Shown one piece after another: positions 34,551-43,074 of a DNA stretch of 64,000 bases. A program made the position numbers and the translations under genes. The DNA lies in contig NZ_RJJT01000018.1 in the NCBI RefSeq assembly GCF_003938655.1, positions 62,001-126,000 on the forward strand, in the 5' to 3' direction. This DNA comes from Rhizobium pisi (GTDB taxonomy: Bacteria; Pseudomonadota; Alphaproteobacteria; Rhizobiales; Rhizobiaceae). The notes beneath the pieces were generated by a model. The model worked only from the letters and a program-made list of their open reading frames with translations. It made no database searches and was not told the DNA's origin. Every line of letters begins with the position of its first letter. Positions within the stretch are counted from its first letter, which is position 1.

Positions 34551-35828
34551 ATGATTACGAGACGTGACTTGCTGAAGTCCGCCGCCGCCACGGGTGCATT
34601 GGCGGCGACATCCGGCCTCGCCATGCCGGCGGTCGCCCAGGGCGCCCCAATCAAGCTCGGTTATATCAGCCCGCAGACCGGCCCACTCGCCGCTTTCGCC
34701 GAGGCGGACAAGTTCATCATCGATGGTTTCATGGCCGCCGCCAAGGCGGCCGGCCTGAATTACGAAGTCGTGGTGAAGGACAGTCAGTCCAATCCGAACC
34801 GCGCCGCCGAAGTTGCCAAGGAACTGATCGTCAGCGACGAGGTCAATCTCGTCCTCGTGGCATCGACGCCGGAAACGACCAATCCGGTGGCCACGACCTG
34901 CGAGGCGGAAGAGGTGCCCTGCATTTCGACGGCAGCCCCCTGGCAGCCCTGGTTCATCGGCCAGCAGGCAAATCCGGGCGATCCGGGATCGTGGAAACCG
35001 TTCAACAGCGCCTTCCACTTTTTCTGGGGACTTGAGGACGTCATTGCGGTCTATACCAATATGTGGGGCCAGCTCGAGACCAACAAGAAGGTCGGCGGCC
35101 TGTTTCCAAATGACGGCGATGGTAATGCCTGGGGCGACAAGGTCGTCGGCTTCCCGCCGGTTCTGGAGAAGCTCGGCTATACGCTCAAGGATCCGGGCCG
35201 ATACCAGAATCTGACCGACGACTTTTCCGCCCAGATCAACGCCTTCAAGTCCGACGGCAGCGACATCATCACCGGCGTGATGATCCCTCCGGATTTCACC
35301 ACATTCTGGAATCAGGCGCAGCAGCAGAGTTTCAAGCCCAAGGTCGCTTCCATCGGCAAGGCGATCCTGTTCCCGCAGGCGGTCGAGGCGCTCGGCAAGA
35401 ACGGGCATAACCTTTCCTGCGAAGTCTGGTGGTCGGCGAGCCATCCGTTCAAGTCGTCGCTGACCGGCCAGAGTGCCGGTGAGCTCGCTGAAGGCTTCAC
35501 CAAGGTCACCGGCCGGCCCTGGACCCAGCCCATCGGTTTCGTCCATGCGCTGTTCGAGGTCGCCGTCGACGTGATGAAGCGTGCCGGCGCGACCGACAGC
35601 AAAGCGGTTATCGCCGCCATCGCCGCCTCGAACATCGAAACGATCGTCGGCAAGGTGGCTTGGGACGGTGCCAATGTGCCGCCCTTTGCCGCCAGGAACA
35701 TCGCCAAGACGCCGCTGGTCGGCGGTCAGTGGCGCCTCAAGGACGGCGGCGGCTACGACCTTGTCATCGTCGACAATCAGACCGCGCCGAACATTCCGAC
35801 GGGCGGCAAGATGGAAGCTATCGGCTGA
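34551..35828 (+). CDS. ABC substrate-binding protein (branched-chain amino acid/aromatic type)
   Basis: A 425-residue periplasmic binding protein of the LivJ/aromatic-acid group (type 1 fold). The N-terminus MITRRDLLKSAAATGALAAT has a twin-arginine RRDLLK motif and an AxA-type cleavage near PAVAQG. It begins IKLGYISPQTGPLA and includes KVGGLFPNDGDGNAWG. ATG 34551 has GGAGG 7 bases upstream; ATG 34545 is possible. It starts a complete Liv-type importer inside the hydroxyquinol operon, so the ligand is probably an aromatic compound or aromatic acid rather than leucine. Confidence 0.92.
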   Translation: MITRRDLLKSAAATGALAATSGLAMPAVAQGAPIKLGYISPQTGPLAAFAEADKFIIDGFMAAAKAAGLNYEVVVKDSQSNPNRAAEVAKELIVSDEVNLVLVASTPETTNPVATTCEAEEVPCISTAAPWQPWFIGQQANPGDPGSWKPFNSAFHFFWGLEDVIAVYTNMWGQLETNKKVGGLFPNDGDGNAWGDKVVGFPPVLEKLGYTLKDPGRYQNLTDDFSAQINAFKSDGSDIITGVMIPPDFTTFWNQAQQQSFKPKVASIGKAILFPQAVEALGKNGHNLSCEVWWSASHPFKSSLTGQSAGELAEGFTKVTGRPWTQPIGFVHALFEVAVDVMKRAGATDSKAVIAAIAASNIETIVGKVAWDGANVPPFAARNIAKTPLVGGQWRLKDGGGYDLVIVDNQTAPNIPTGGKMEAIG

Positions 35829-35831
35829 GCC

Positions 35832-36551
35832 ATGCCCATACTCGCCCTCGACCAGGTATCGAAAAGCTTCGGCGCCCTGAAGGTCGCCGACCAGATTTCG
35901 TTTGCGCTGGAAAAGGGCGAGGCGCTCGGCGTGATCGGGCCAAACGGCGCCGGCAAGTCGACGCTATTCAACCTCATCACCGGCAATATCCGCGTCGATG
36001 CCGGCACCATCCGGCTCGACGGCAACGACATGACGCGACAGCCGCCGATGGCGCGCTGCCTCGCCGGGATCGGCAGGACGTTCCAGATCCCGCAGCCCTT
36101 CGAAAAGCTGACAGTATTCGAGAACCTGCTGGTTGCCGGCGCCTTCGGATCGCGCAAGGTCGAACGAGAGGTCGGCGACCGCTGTGCCGACATCCTTGTC
36201 GAGACCGGGCTTTATTCCAAGGCGAACCAGCTGGCCGGAAGCCTGGGGCTCCTTCAGCGCAAGCGCCTCGAACTGGCCCGCGCGCTTGCGACGGACCCGA
36301 AGATCCTGCTGCTTGACGAAATTGCCGGTGGGTTAACGGAAGGAGAATGCCAGGAACTGGTGGAAACGATCCGCGACATCCATGGGCGCGGTGTTTCCAT
36401 CATCTGGGTCGAGCATGTGCTGCATGCCCTGAATTCGGTCGTCAGCCGGCTCATCGTCCTGCACTTCGGTCGGGTGATCGGGGACGGTGATCCCGACACG
36501 ATCATGGCTTCAAAGGACGTGCGCGAAATTTATCTCGGGATCGATGTCTGA
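35832..36551 (+). CDS. livG: Liv-type ABC ATPase 1
   Basis: A 239-residue LivG-type ATPase. Walker A GPNGAGKSTLFN, the LivG-specific GIGRTFQIPQPF, and Walker B ILLLDEIAGGLTEGE (the family usually has DEPxAGL; here Ile replaces Pro). The signature reads GSLGLLQRKRLELARAL. The C-terminal IIWVEHVLHA is the H-loop. The start is 3 bases after the binding-protein stop, and the stop overlaps the next ATPase start. Confidence 0.93.
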   Translation: MPILALDQVSKSFGALKVADQISFALEKGEALGVIGPNGAGKSTLFNLITGNIRVDAGTIRLDGNDMTRQPPMARCLAGIGRTFQIPQPFEKLTVFENLLVAGAFGSRKVEREVGDRCADILVETGLYSKANQLAGSLGLLQRKRLELARALATDPKILLLDEIAGGLTEGECQELVETIRDIHGRGVSIIWVEHVLHALNSVVSRLIVLHFGRVIGDGDPDTIMASKDVREIYLGIDV

Positions 36552-37261
36552 TGGCGCTGCTCGAGACACATGGTCTGACGGCCTTCTATGGCGACTTCCA
36601 GGCGCTGTTCGGCGTCGATATCACCTTGAATGAAAGCGAGACGGTCGCCGTGATCGGCGCCAATGGCGCGGGCAAATCGACCCTGCTGCGATCGATCTCC
36701 GGCCTGATCCGCAATGTGCCCGGACATATTCGGTTCGACGGCGGGGAGATCGGCGCGCTGGCCGCTCCGGATGTCCTGCAACTCGGCATCACCATGGTGC
36801 CGGAAGGCCGTCGGCTCTTTCCTTCCCTCTCCGTCGAGGAGAACCTGTTGATCGGCAAATACGGCCGGGTTGGCAACGGTGCGTGGTCGCTCGACACCAT
36901 CTACGATCTTTTTCCGGTGCTGAAGGAGCACCGCCACCGTCCCGGCACGGCGCTGTCGGGCGGACAACAGCAGATGGTCGCGATCGGCCGCGCGCTGATC
37001 TCCAATCCGCGTGTGCTGCTCTGCGACGAAGTGAGCCTCGGCCTCGCCCCCGTGGTCGTCAGGGACATCTACGCGGCCTTTCCGAAAATTCGCGCGACGG
37101 GCGCATCGATCGTCATCATCGAACAGGACATCGGCCAGGCGCTGAAAGTGGCCGACCGGGTCTACTGCATGATGGAGGGAAGGGTGACGCTGACAGGCGC
37201 ACCGACAACGCTGAGCCGCGAGGATATCCACGCCGCCTATTTCGGAGCGCATGCGCGATGA
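36551..37261 (+). CDS. livF: Liv-type ABC ATPase 2
   Basis: A 236-residue LivF-type ATPase that pairs with the preceding LivG-type subunit. Walker A GANGAGKSTLLR, the LivF motif MVPEGRRLFPSLSVEENL, signature LSGGQQQMVAIGRAL, Walker B VLLCDEVSLGLAP (again without the usual DEP proline) and the H-loop VIIIEQDIGQAL. Its start shares a base with the livG stop (TGATG), and its stop overlaps the permease start (ATGA, 37258-37261). Confidence 0.94.
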   Translation: MALLETHGLTAFYGDFQALFGVDITLNESETVAVIGANGAGKSTLLRSISGLIRNVPGHIRFDGGEIGALAAPDVLQLGITMVPEGRRLFPSLSVEENLLIGKYGRVGNGAWSLDTIYDLFPVLKEHRHRPGTALSGGQQQMVAIGRALISNPRVLLCDEVSLGLAPVVVRDIYAAFPKIRATGASIVIIEQDIGQALKVADRVYCMMEGRVTLTGAPTTLSREDIHAAYFGAHAR

Positions 37262-38121
37262 GCTGGCTCGACACGATCATTCAGGGGATATTGCTCGGCG
37301 GCCTTTACGCACTCTTCGCGGCGGGTCTCAGCCTCGTCTTCGGCATCATGCGGCTGGTCAATCTCGCCCATGGCGATCTGATCGTGCTGGCCGCCTTTCT
37401 GGTCCTGCTGCTGGTCTCGGCGCTCGGTCTCAATCCATTCGCCGCCGCCGCGGTCGCGCTGCCCGTGATGTTCGCACTCGGCTGGGCACTGCAATTCCTT
37501 GTGCTCAACCGGACGCTTGGCAACGATATACTTCCGCCCCTGCTCGTGACCTTCGGCCTTTCGGTCGTGATCCAGAACGGCCTGCTCGAGGGCTTTTCGG
37601 CCGACAGCCGCAGGATTTCGGTGGGCGCCTTGGAAACGGCATCGCTGAAGATCGGTCCCGTCAGCATCGGCGCCATGCCGCTGCTCACCTTCTTGTCGGC
37701 GGTGGGCGTCATCGTCGCGCTCAACCTCGTCTTCTACCGCACCCCGCTCGGCCGTGCCTTCCGCGCCACCTCGGACGACAGCGCCACGGCGGGCCTGATG
37801 GGCATTCGCGCCGAGCGCATATTCGCCACGGCCACCGGGCTTGCCATGATGGTGGTGACGATCGCAGCACTCTATCTCGGCACACGCGCCAATTTCGATC
37901 CGACCATGGGACCAGCACGGTTGATCTACGCCTTCGAGGCCGTGATCATCGGCGGGCTCGGCTCCTTCTGGGGGACGCTGGCCGGTGGCATCATCATAGG
38001 TGTGGCGCAGACCGTGGGCGCCGCGATCAATCCGGAATGGCAGATCCTCGCGGGCCATATTGCCTTCTTGCTGGTGCTGGTAGTCAGGCCGCGCGGCCTT
38101 TTCCCACGGGCGGTGGATTGA
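37258..38121 (+). CDS. livH: Liv-type ABC permease 1
   Basis: A 287-residue membrane permease with the LivH N-terminus IIQGILLGGLYALFAAGLSL and VFGIMRLVNLAHGDL. Further features are FYRTPLGRAFRATSDDSATA and the C-terminal IIGGLGSFWGTLAGGIIIGV. About eight hydrophobic segments. The true start is ATG 37258; longer frames reaching to 36883 run antisense or out of frame to livF. Confidence 0.94.
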   Translation: MSWLDTIIQGILLGGLYALFAAGLSLVFGIMRLVNLAHGDLIVLAAFLVLLLVSALGLNPFAAAAVALPVMFALGWALQFLVLNRTLGNDILPPLLVTFGLSVVIQNGLLEGFSADSRRISVGALETASLKIGPVSIGAMPLLTFLSAVGVIVALNLVFYRTPLGRAFRATSDDSATAGLMGIRAERIFATATGLAMMVVTIAALYLGTRANFDPTMGPARLIYAFEAVIIGGLGSFWGTLAGGIIIGVAQTVGAAINPEWQILAGHIAFLLVLVVRPRGLFPRAVD

Positions 38122-38122
38122 T

Positions 38123-39205
38123 ATGAGCGATCACCTTTCCCCCTCTTGGACCATCTCGACTCGCACGGGACGCTCCTCCGCATCCATGCTGGTGATCCTC
38201 ATCTTGGTGGTGCTGGCCATCGCCGCGCCGCTCTTCGTCTCGCGCTCGGTCGTCCAGGACCTGTTCTTCATCATGACCATGCTGGTGCTGACGCAGTGCT
38301 GGAACCTACTCGCCGGCTATGCCGGCCTGGTCTCCGTCGGCCAGCAGGCCTTTGTCGGCTTTGGTGCCTATGCGATGTTTGCCGGCGTCAGCCTGCTCGG
38401 AATGGATCCGATGGCGGCCATCATGCTCGGCGGGCTTGCGGCGCTGGCGCTGTCGGTGCCCACGGCCTTCTTCGTCTTCCGCCTGCAAGGCGCCTATTTC
38501 GCCATCGGCACCTGGGTCATCGCCGAGATCGTGCGGCTGTCGCTCGCGCAGTGGAAAGCGCTGGGTGGCGGAACCGGCACGTCGCTGCCGTCAGGCGCAA
38601 CCCGCGACATGCTCGGCGTGCGCTTCGTCGCGGACCTGCTCGGCGTGCGTGGGCCGCAGGCCACCGATATCATTTGCTACTGGCTGGCGTTACTTTTGGC
38701 CGTGGTCACCATCGGTTCGATCTACAAGCTGCTTCGCTCGAAGCAGGGCCTGGGGCTCGCCGCGGTGCGCGACAACCGCGAGGCCGCGCGCTCGGTCGGT
38801 GTCGATCCACTCTTGACGAAGTCCTTCGTCTATCTGGTCGCGGCACTGGCGACAGGCCTTACCGGCGCGCTGATCTATGTGCAGAAGGCGCGCATCTCGC
38901 CGGATGCCGCCTTCTCCGTTCCGGACTGGACGGCCTATGTGATCTTCATCGTGGTGATCGGCGGCATCGGCACGATCGAGGGGCCGATCATCGGCGTGAT
39001 CGTGTTCTACATCCTGCGGAGCCTGCTGGCCGACTACGGTTCCTGGTATCTGCTGATTCTCGGCTTGATCGGCATCCTGATCATGCTGTTTGCGCCGCGC
39101 GGCCTCTGGGGCCTGTTCACGGACCACACCGGATTCCAGCTCTTTCCCGTCCGCCGTATCCTGGCGGGCCAGCCCAAAACCAAAGACATCAGAGGGAGTG
39201 ACTGA
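38123..39205 (+). CDS. livM: Liv-type ABC permease 2
   Basis: A 360-residue membrane permease of the LivM type. The N-terminus is cytoplasmic (about 20 residues), then MLVILILVVLAIAAPLF. Core features are QCWNLLAGYAGLVSVGQQAF, GLGLAAVRDNREAARSVGVD and VIGGIGTIEGPIIG. It starts 1 base after the livH stop and ends on the TGATG that starts the hydroxylase, so transport and hydroxylation genes are translationally linked. Confidence 0.94.
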   Translation: MSDHLSPSWTISTRTGRSSASMLVILILVVLAIAAPLFVSRSVVQDLFFIMTMLVLTQCWNLLAGYAGLVSVGQQAFVGFGAYAMFAGVSLLGMDPMAAIMLGGLAALALSVPTAFFVFRLQGAYFAIGTWVIAEIVRLSLAQWKALGGGTGTSLPSGATRDMLGVRFVADLLGVRGPQATDIICYWLALLLAVVTIGSIYKLLRSKQGLGLAAVRDNREAARSVGVDPLLTKSFVYLVAALATGLTGALIYVQKARISPDAAFSVPDWTAYVIFIVVIGGIGTIEGPIIGVIVFYILRSLLADYGSWYLLILGLIGILIMLFAPRGLWGLFTDHTGFQLFPVRRILAGQPKTKDIRGSD

Positions 39206-40959
39206 TGGCCGACATTGAAACCGACGTCCTGATCATTGGAACCGGCCCGGCGGGCTCGGCGACCGCGGCACTGCTTGCGACTTACGGCGTCGAGAACATG
39301 GCGATCAACCGTTATCGCTGGCTGGCCAATACGCCGCGCGCCCACATCACCAACCAGCGCACCATGGAAGTGCTGCGCGATCTCGGTCAGGAGGTCGAGG
39401 CGGAGGCCTACCTCCATTGCAGCCCGCAGGACATCATGGGCGAGAACGTGTTCTGCACCGCGCTCGCCGGCGAGGAACTCGGCCGTCTCAAGACCTGGGG
39501 CACCCATCCGAAGTCCAAGGCCGAGCATCTGCTCTCCTCGCCCGCTGAAATGAACGACCTGCCGCAAACCTTCATGGAGCCGCTGCTGTTCAAGACGGCA
39601 TGCGCGCGGGGGACGCAGGCGCGGATGTCCACCGAATATGTGAGCCACGTGCAGGATGCCGATGGCGTGACGACCACCTGCCGGGACCGCCTGACCGGCA
39701 AGGACATCACCATCCGCTCGAAGTACCTGGTCGGCGCTGACGGCGGCAATTCGCTGGTGGCGCAGCATCTCGGCCTGCCTTTCGAGGGCAAAATGGGCGT
39801 GGCCGGTTCGATGAACATCCTGTTCAAGGCTGATCTCACCCGCTACGTCGCCCACCGCCCGTCGGTCCTCTACTGGGTGCTGCAGCCGGGCTCGAATGTC
39901 GGCGGCATCGGCATGGGGCTGGTGCGCATGATCCGGCCATGGAACGAGTGGCTGATCAACTGGGGCTATGACATCAGCCAGGGTGTGCCGGAAGTCGACA
40001 ACGCCTTTGCCGAGGGCGTGGCCCGAGACCTGATCGGCGATCCCGATATCGACATCGAGATCACCTCGGTCTCCACGTGGACGGTCAACAACTGTTACGC
40101 CACGAGCACCCAAATGGGCCGCGTCTTCTGCATGGGCGATGCGATCCACCGCCATCCGCCGTCGAACGGGCTTGGTTCCAACACCTCGATCCAGGACGCC
40201 TTCAACCTCGCCTGGAAGCTCGCCATGGTCATCAAGGGCCATGCCGGCGCCGGCCTGCTCGAAACCTATACCGAGGAGCGCGCGCCGATCGCAAAGCAGA
40301 TCGTCACACGCGCCAACCAGTCGATCGAGGAGTTCGGCCCGATCTTCGGCGCGCTCGGCCTGCTCGATTCCATCGACCCGGTGAAGATGCAGGAAAACAT
40401 GGATCGTCGCTGCGATGACAGCACGGTCGCCGAGAACCAGCGCGCGGCGCTGCGCGAGGCGATCGCCTTCAAGGTCTATGAATTCGACGCCCATGGCGTA
40501 GAGATGAACCACCGCTACAAATCCTCAGCGGTCGCAGCCGACGGTCAGCCCGAGCCCCCATTCACCCGCAATCAGGAACTGCATTTCGAGCAGACGACCT
40601 GGCCCGGCGCGCGCCTGCCGCATGCCTGGCTGTTCGGCGAGGGTAACCGGAAGGCCTCAACGCTCGATCTCTGCGGTCACGGCAAGTTCACCCTCCTGAC
40701 CGGTATCGGCGGCCGGGCCTGGGTCGATGCAGCAGAAGTCCTGTCGGCGGAACTCGGCCTGCCGCTCGCAACCCATATCATCGGGCCACGACAAACATGG
40801 CAGGATCACTATGGCGACTGGGCGCGTGCCCGCGAGGTGGGCGATGCCGGCGCCGTCCTGGTGCGGCCGGACCACCACGTCGTATGGCGCTGCGAACGGC
40901 TGGCCGTTGACCCAGCAGCCGAGTTGCGCCGCGTTTTGACAACAATTCTGGATCGGTGA
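39205..40959 (+). CDS. FAD-dependent phenol hydroxylase (TfdB/resorcinol hydroxylase type)
   Basis: A 584-residue group A flavoprotein monooxygenase. FAD/NADPH motifs are VLIIGTGPAGSATAALLA, the DG-type YLVGADGGNSLVA, and RVFCMGDAIHRHPPSNGLGS (GD motif). A thioredoxin-like C-terminal domain is present (FTLLTGIGGRAWVDAA). This layout is shared by 2,4-dichlorophenol 6-monooxygenase and related phenol hydroxylases. Given two hydroxyquinol dioxygenases beside it, it likely hydroxylates a resorcinol, hydroquinone or chlorophenol derivative to hydroxyquinol (inference). The first gene product acting on the substrate brought in by the upstream importer. Confidence 0.9.
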   Translation: MADIETDVLIIGTGPAGSATAALLATYGVENMAINRYRWLANTPRAHITNQRTMEVLRDLGQEVEAEAYLHCSPQDIMGENVFCTALAGEELGRLKTWGTHPKSKAEHLLSSPAEMNDLPQTFMEPLLFKTACARGTQARMSTEYVSHVQDADGVTTTCRDRLTGKDITIRSKYLVGADGGNSLVAQHLGLPFEGKMGVAGSMNILFKADLTRYVAHRPSVLYWVLQPGSNVGGIGMGLVRMIRPWNEWLINWGYDISQGVPEVDNAFAEGVARDLIGDPDIDIEITSVSTWTVNNCYATSTQMGRVFCMGDAIHRHPPSNGLGSNTSIQDAFNLAWKLAMVIKGHAGAGLLETYTEERAPIAKQIVTRANQSIEEFGPIFGALGLLDSIDPVKMQENMDRRCDDSTVAENQRAALREAIAFKVYEFDAHGVEMNHRYKSSAVAADGQPEPPFTRNQELHFEQTTWPGARLPHAWLFGEGNRKASTLDLCGHGKFTLLTGIGGRAWVDAAEVLSAELGLPLATHIIGPRQTWQDHYGDWARAREVGDAGAVLVRPDHHVVWRCERLAVDPAAELRRVLTTILDR

Positions 40960-40963
40960 GGCG

Positions 40964-41851
40964 ATGATGGGAGCGGATGAGAAGGGCTATTTCACCGAGG
41001 GGAACTCGGTCGAGGTCGTGACCGGCCGCAATGCCGGGGCCAAGGACGAGCGCTTGAAGGAGGTGATGGACGTCATCACCCGCAAGCTGCATGAGGCGGT
41101 GAAGGAACTGGAGCCGACACAGGAGGAATGGATGCAGGCCATCCTCTTCCTCACCCGAACCGGCCAGATGTGCAACGAGTGGCGGCAGGAATTTATCCTG
41201 CTGTCGGACGTGCTCGGCGTGTCGATGCTGGTTGATGCGATCAACAACCGAAAGCCCTCGGGCGCGTCCGAAAGCACGGTGCTCGGCCCGTTCCACGTTG
41301 CTGATGCTCCGGAACTGCCGATGGGCGCCAATATCTGCCTCGACAGCAAGGGCGAGGACATGGTCATTGAGGGCCGTATCCTCGACACTGAGGGCAAGCC
41401 GATCGCCAATGCCGTCATCGATGTCTGGCAGGCCAATGACGAAGGCTTCTATGACGTACAGCAGAAGGGCATCCAGCCCGACTTCAATCTGCGCGGCATC
41501 TTCCGGACCGGTCCGAATGGACATTATTGGTTCCGCGCCGTGAAGCCGAAATACTACCCGATCCCGGATGACGGCCCCGTCGGGCAGTTGCTCGGCCATC
41601 TCGGCCGCCACCCCTACCGCCCGGCTCATCTGCACTACATCATCAGCGCCGACGGTTTCGAGACGCTGACGACGCATATCTTCGATCCCGACGATCCCTA
41701 TATCCACTCGGACGCAGTTTTCGGGGTCAAGAAAAGCCTGCTGGCGAAATTCAACCGGGTGAATGATCCGGGGCGCGCGAAAAGATACGAATTCGCCGGC
41801 GATTTCTGGGAAGTGGCGCATAACTTCGTGCTGGCGAGAAGCCGCACCTGA
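40964..41851 (+). CDS. Hydroxyquinol 1,2-dioxygenase (intradiol), copy 2
   Basis: A 295-residue intradiol dioxygenase paralogous to the one at 32605. Iron ligands Tyr163 (EGFYDV), Tyr198 (YYPIPDDGP), His222 and His224 (RPAHLHY) are intact. It differs from copy 1 in the active-site surroundings (PDFNLRGIFRTGPNGHYWFR) and has a longer C-terminus (EFAGDFWEVAHNFVLARSRT), as in chlorocatechol/chlorohydroxyquinol enzymes. Starts 4 bases after the hydroxylase stop. Last gene of the operon, followed by a strong terminator. Confidence 0.92.
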   Translation: MMGADEKGYFTEGNSVEVVTGRNAGAKDERLKEVMDVITRKLHEAVKELEPTQEEWMQAILFLTRTGQMCNEWRQEFILLSDVLGVSMLVDAINNRKPSGASESTVLGPFHVADAPELPMGANICLDSKGEDMVIEGRILDTEGKPIANAVIDVWQANDEGFYDVQQKGIQPDFNLRGIFRTGPNGHYWFRAVKPKYYPIPDDGPVGQLLGHLGRHPYRPAHLHYIISADGFETLTTHIFDPDDPYIHSDAVFGVKKSLLAKFNRVNDPGRAKRYEFAGDFWEVAHNFVLARSRT

Positions 41852-41861
41852 CATAATGACG

Positions 41862-41896
41862 ACAGGAGAGGATGCGTGCACCGCATCCTCTCCTGT
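41862..41896. terminator. Perfect 15-bp hairpin terminator
   Basis: ACAGGAGAGGATGCG (41862-41876), a 5-base loop and its exact complement (41882-41896), followed by GCGTTTT. It ends the hydroxyquinol operon and, on the other strand, the convergent LysR gene. Confidence 0.9.
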
Positions 41897-41913
41897 GCGT
41901 TTTCAGCACCGTA

Positions 41914-42906
41914 TCAGTCGGCGGATAAGATACGCTCGCGCTCGCCCATGAACGGTCCTTGTACCCACTGGATTGTCTTTTCGTGTTTCTCGACCGCTCG
42001 CCGGAGTTCAGCGAATTCCCGCCGGATATGGCCGACAAACTTGCGGCCGGCCGGGTTTGAATAGGGCTTCTTGCGCGTCATAACGCCGAGCACGCGCTCG
42101 GGCTGCGGAATATCAAGCGGAATGATGCTGATCTTATTCTCGCCGCGGAAGGCATGAACGACGGAATGCGGCAGAATGGCGAGTGCATCGGTGCCCGCGA
42201 GGTAATTGACGACGCTCAACAGCGACCCGCCGGCATAGCGTAGCGACACCTCCGCCAGCCCCAGCGTCAGCAGAATATTGTGCAGGTCGAGCACCAGCGG
42301 AGACCCGGGCAACGGCGCGATCCAGGGATAATTGACGATGTCCTCGGTCGTGAGGTTGCGCTTGCGGACCAACGGATGGCCGGCGCCGCAGGTCAGGACA
42401 TTGCGCGCCGTCAGGATCGGCTCGAAGTGCAAGTCAGCGCGCAGATCCACCGATCCGGTCGGGGTCACTGCGAGGTCGATCTGACCGGAATCCAGTTCGG
42501 CGACGAGGTCGGGATAGTTGCCATAGGACTGGTGCACCATGATGCCCGGCTCGCCGCGCTGGAACGAGGCGATCATCGGCGACACAACCGCATCCATGAA
42601 GAAGGGCACACCGCCGATCCGCACCCGCCCCGACGAGCCGGACTTGAAGCTGCGGATGATCTCCATCGCCTTGCGCGACGATGCCAGGATGACCTTGCCC
42701 TGCTGGCCGAGCTGCTCACCGAGCGGTGTCGGCTGCATCGGCCGCCGGCCGGAAACGAAGAGCGGCTCGCCGATGCGCTTTTCCAGGATCGAGAGAGTGC
42801 GCGACACCGCCGACTGCGTCATGCCGAGCATGGCGGCCGCTTCGGTGACACCGCCGGTCTCGATGACGGCGGCGAGCTGGACGAGGTGCGCTTCGACGAT
42901 CTTCAT
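41914..42906 (-). CDS. LysR-family regulator (hydroxyquinol cluster, right)
   Basis: A 330-residue LysR protein paralogous to that at 31574. The helix-turn-helix is GGVTEAAAMLGMTQSAVSRT, then LSILEKRIGEPLFVSGRRPM. The effector domain shares RIGGVPFFMDAVVSPM with its paralogue. The gene is convergent with the hydroxyquinol operon and divergent from the VOC dioxygenase gene. A T-N11-A palindrome overlaps its start codon, pointing to autoregulation. It may control the right-hand VOC dioxygenase/hydrolase pair, the main operon, or both. Confidence 0.93.
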   Translation of the reverse strand: MKIVEAHLVQLAAVIETGGVTEAAAMLGMTQSAVSRTLSILEKRIGEPLFVSGRRPMQPTPLGEQLGQQGKVILASSRKAMEIIRSFKSGSSGRVRIGGVPFFMDAVVSPMIASFQRGEPGIMVHQSYGNYPDLVAELDSGQIDLAVTPTGSVDLRADLHFEPILTARNVLTCGAGHPLVRKRNLTTEDIVNYPWIAPLPGSPLVLDLHNILLTLGLAEVSLRYAGGSLLSVVNYLAGTDALAILPHSVVHAFRGENKISIIPLDIPQPERVLGVMTRKKPYSNPAGRKFVGHIRREFAELRRAVEKHEKTIQWVQGPFMGERERILSAD

Positions 42907-42918
42907 AGCAAATTGCTA
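42906..42918. promoter_or_regulatory. T-N11-A LysR-type box at the lysR start
   Basis: TAGCAA-A-TTGCTA is a 13-bp interrupted palindrome with the T-N11-A form of LysR binding sites (15 bp counting the outer A/T pair). It directly abuts the ATG of the LysR gene and faces the divergent dioxygenase gene. Confidence 0.6.
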
Positions 42919-43074
42919 TAGCTTGCATGAACAATGTCAATCAGGAGCGGAGTGGATCGGCTATAGTCGGCACATTCACGGGATGTTTGCGACACGCAGG
43001 CTGCGCCGTGGTTCCGGATGACAACGGTGGAGGAACCGCATCCGGAATTCGCAACGTCTTTGGAGGAGGACGAC

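Noticed and set aside
39034-40512. Minus-strand open frame of 492 codons opposite the phenol hydroxylase gene
   Set aside because: Antisense shadow of a conserved flavoprotein gene; no ribosome site and no recognisable domain.
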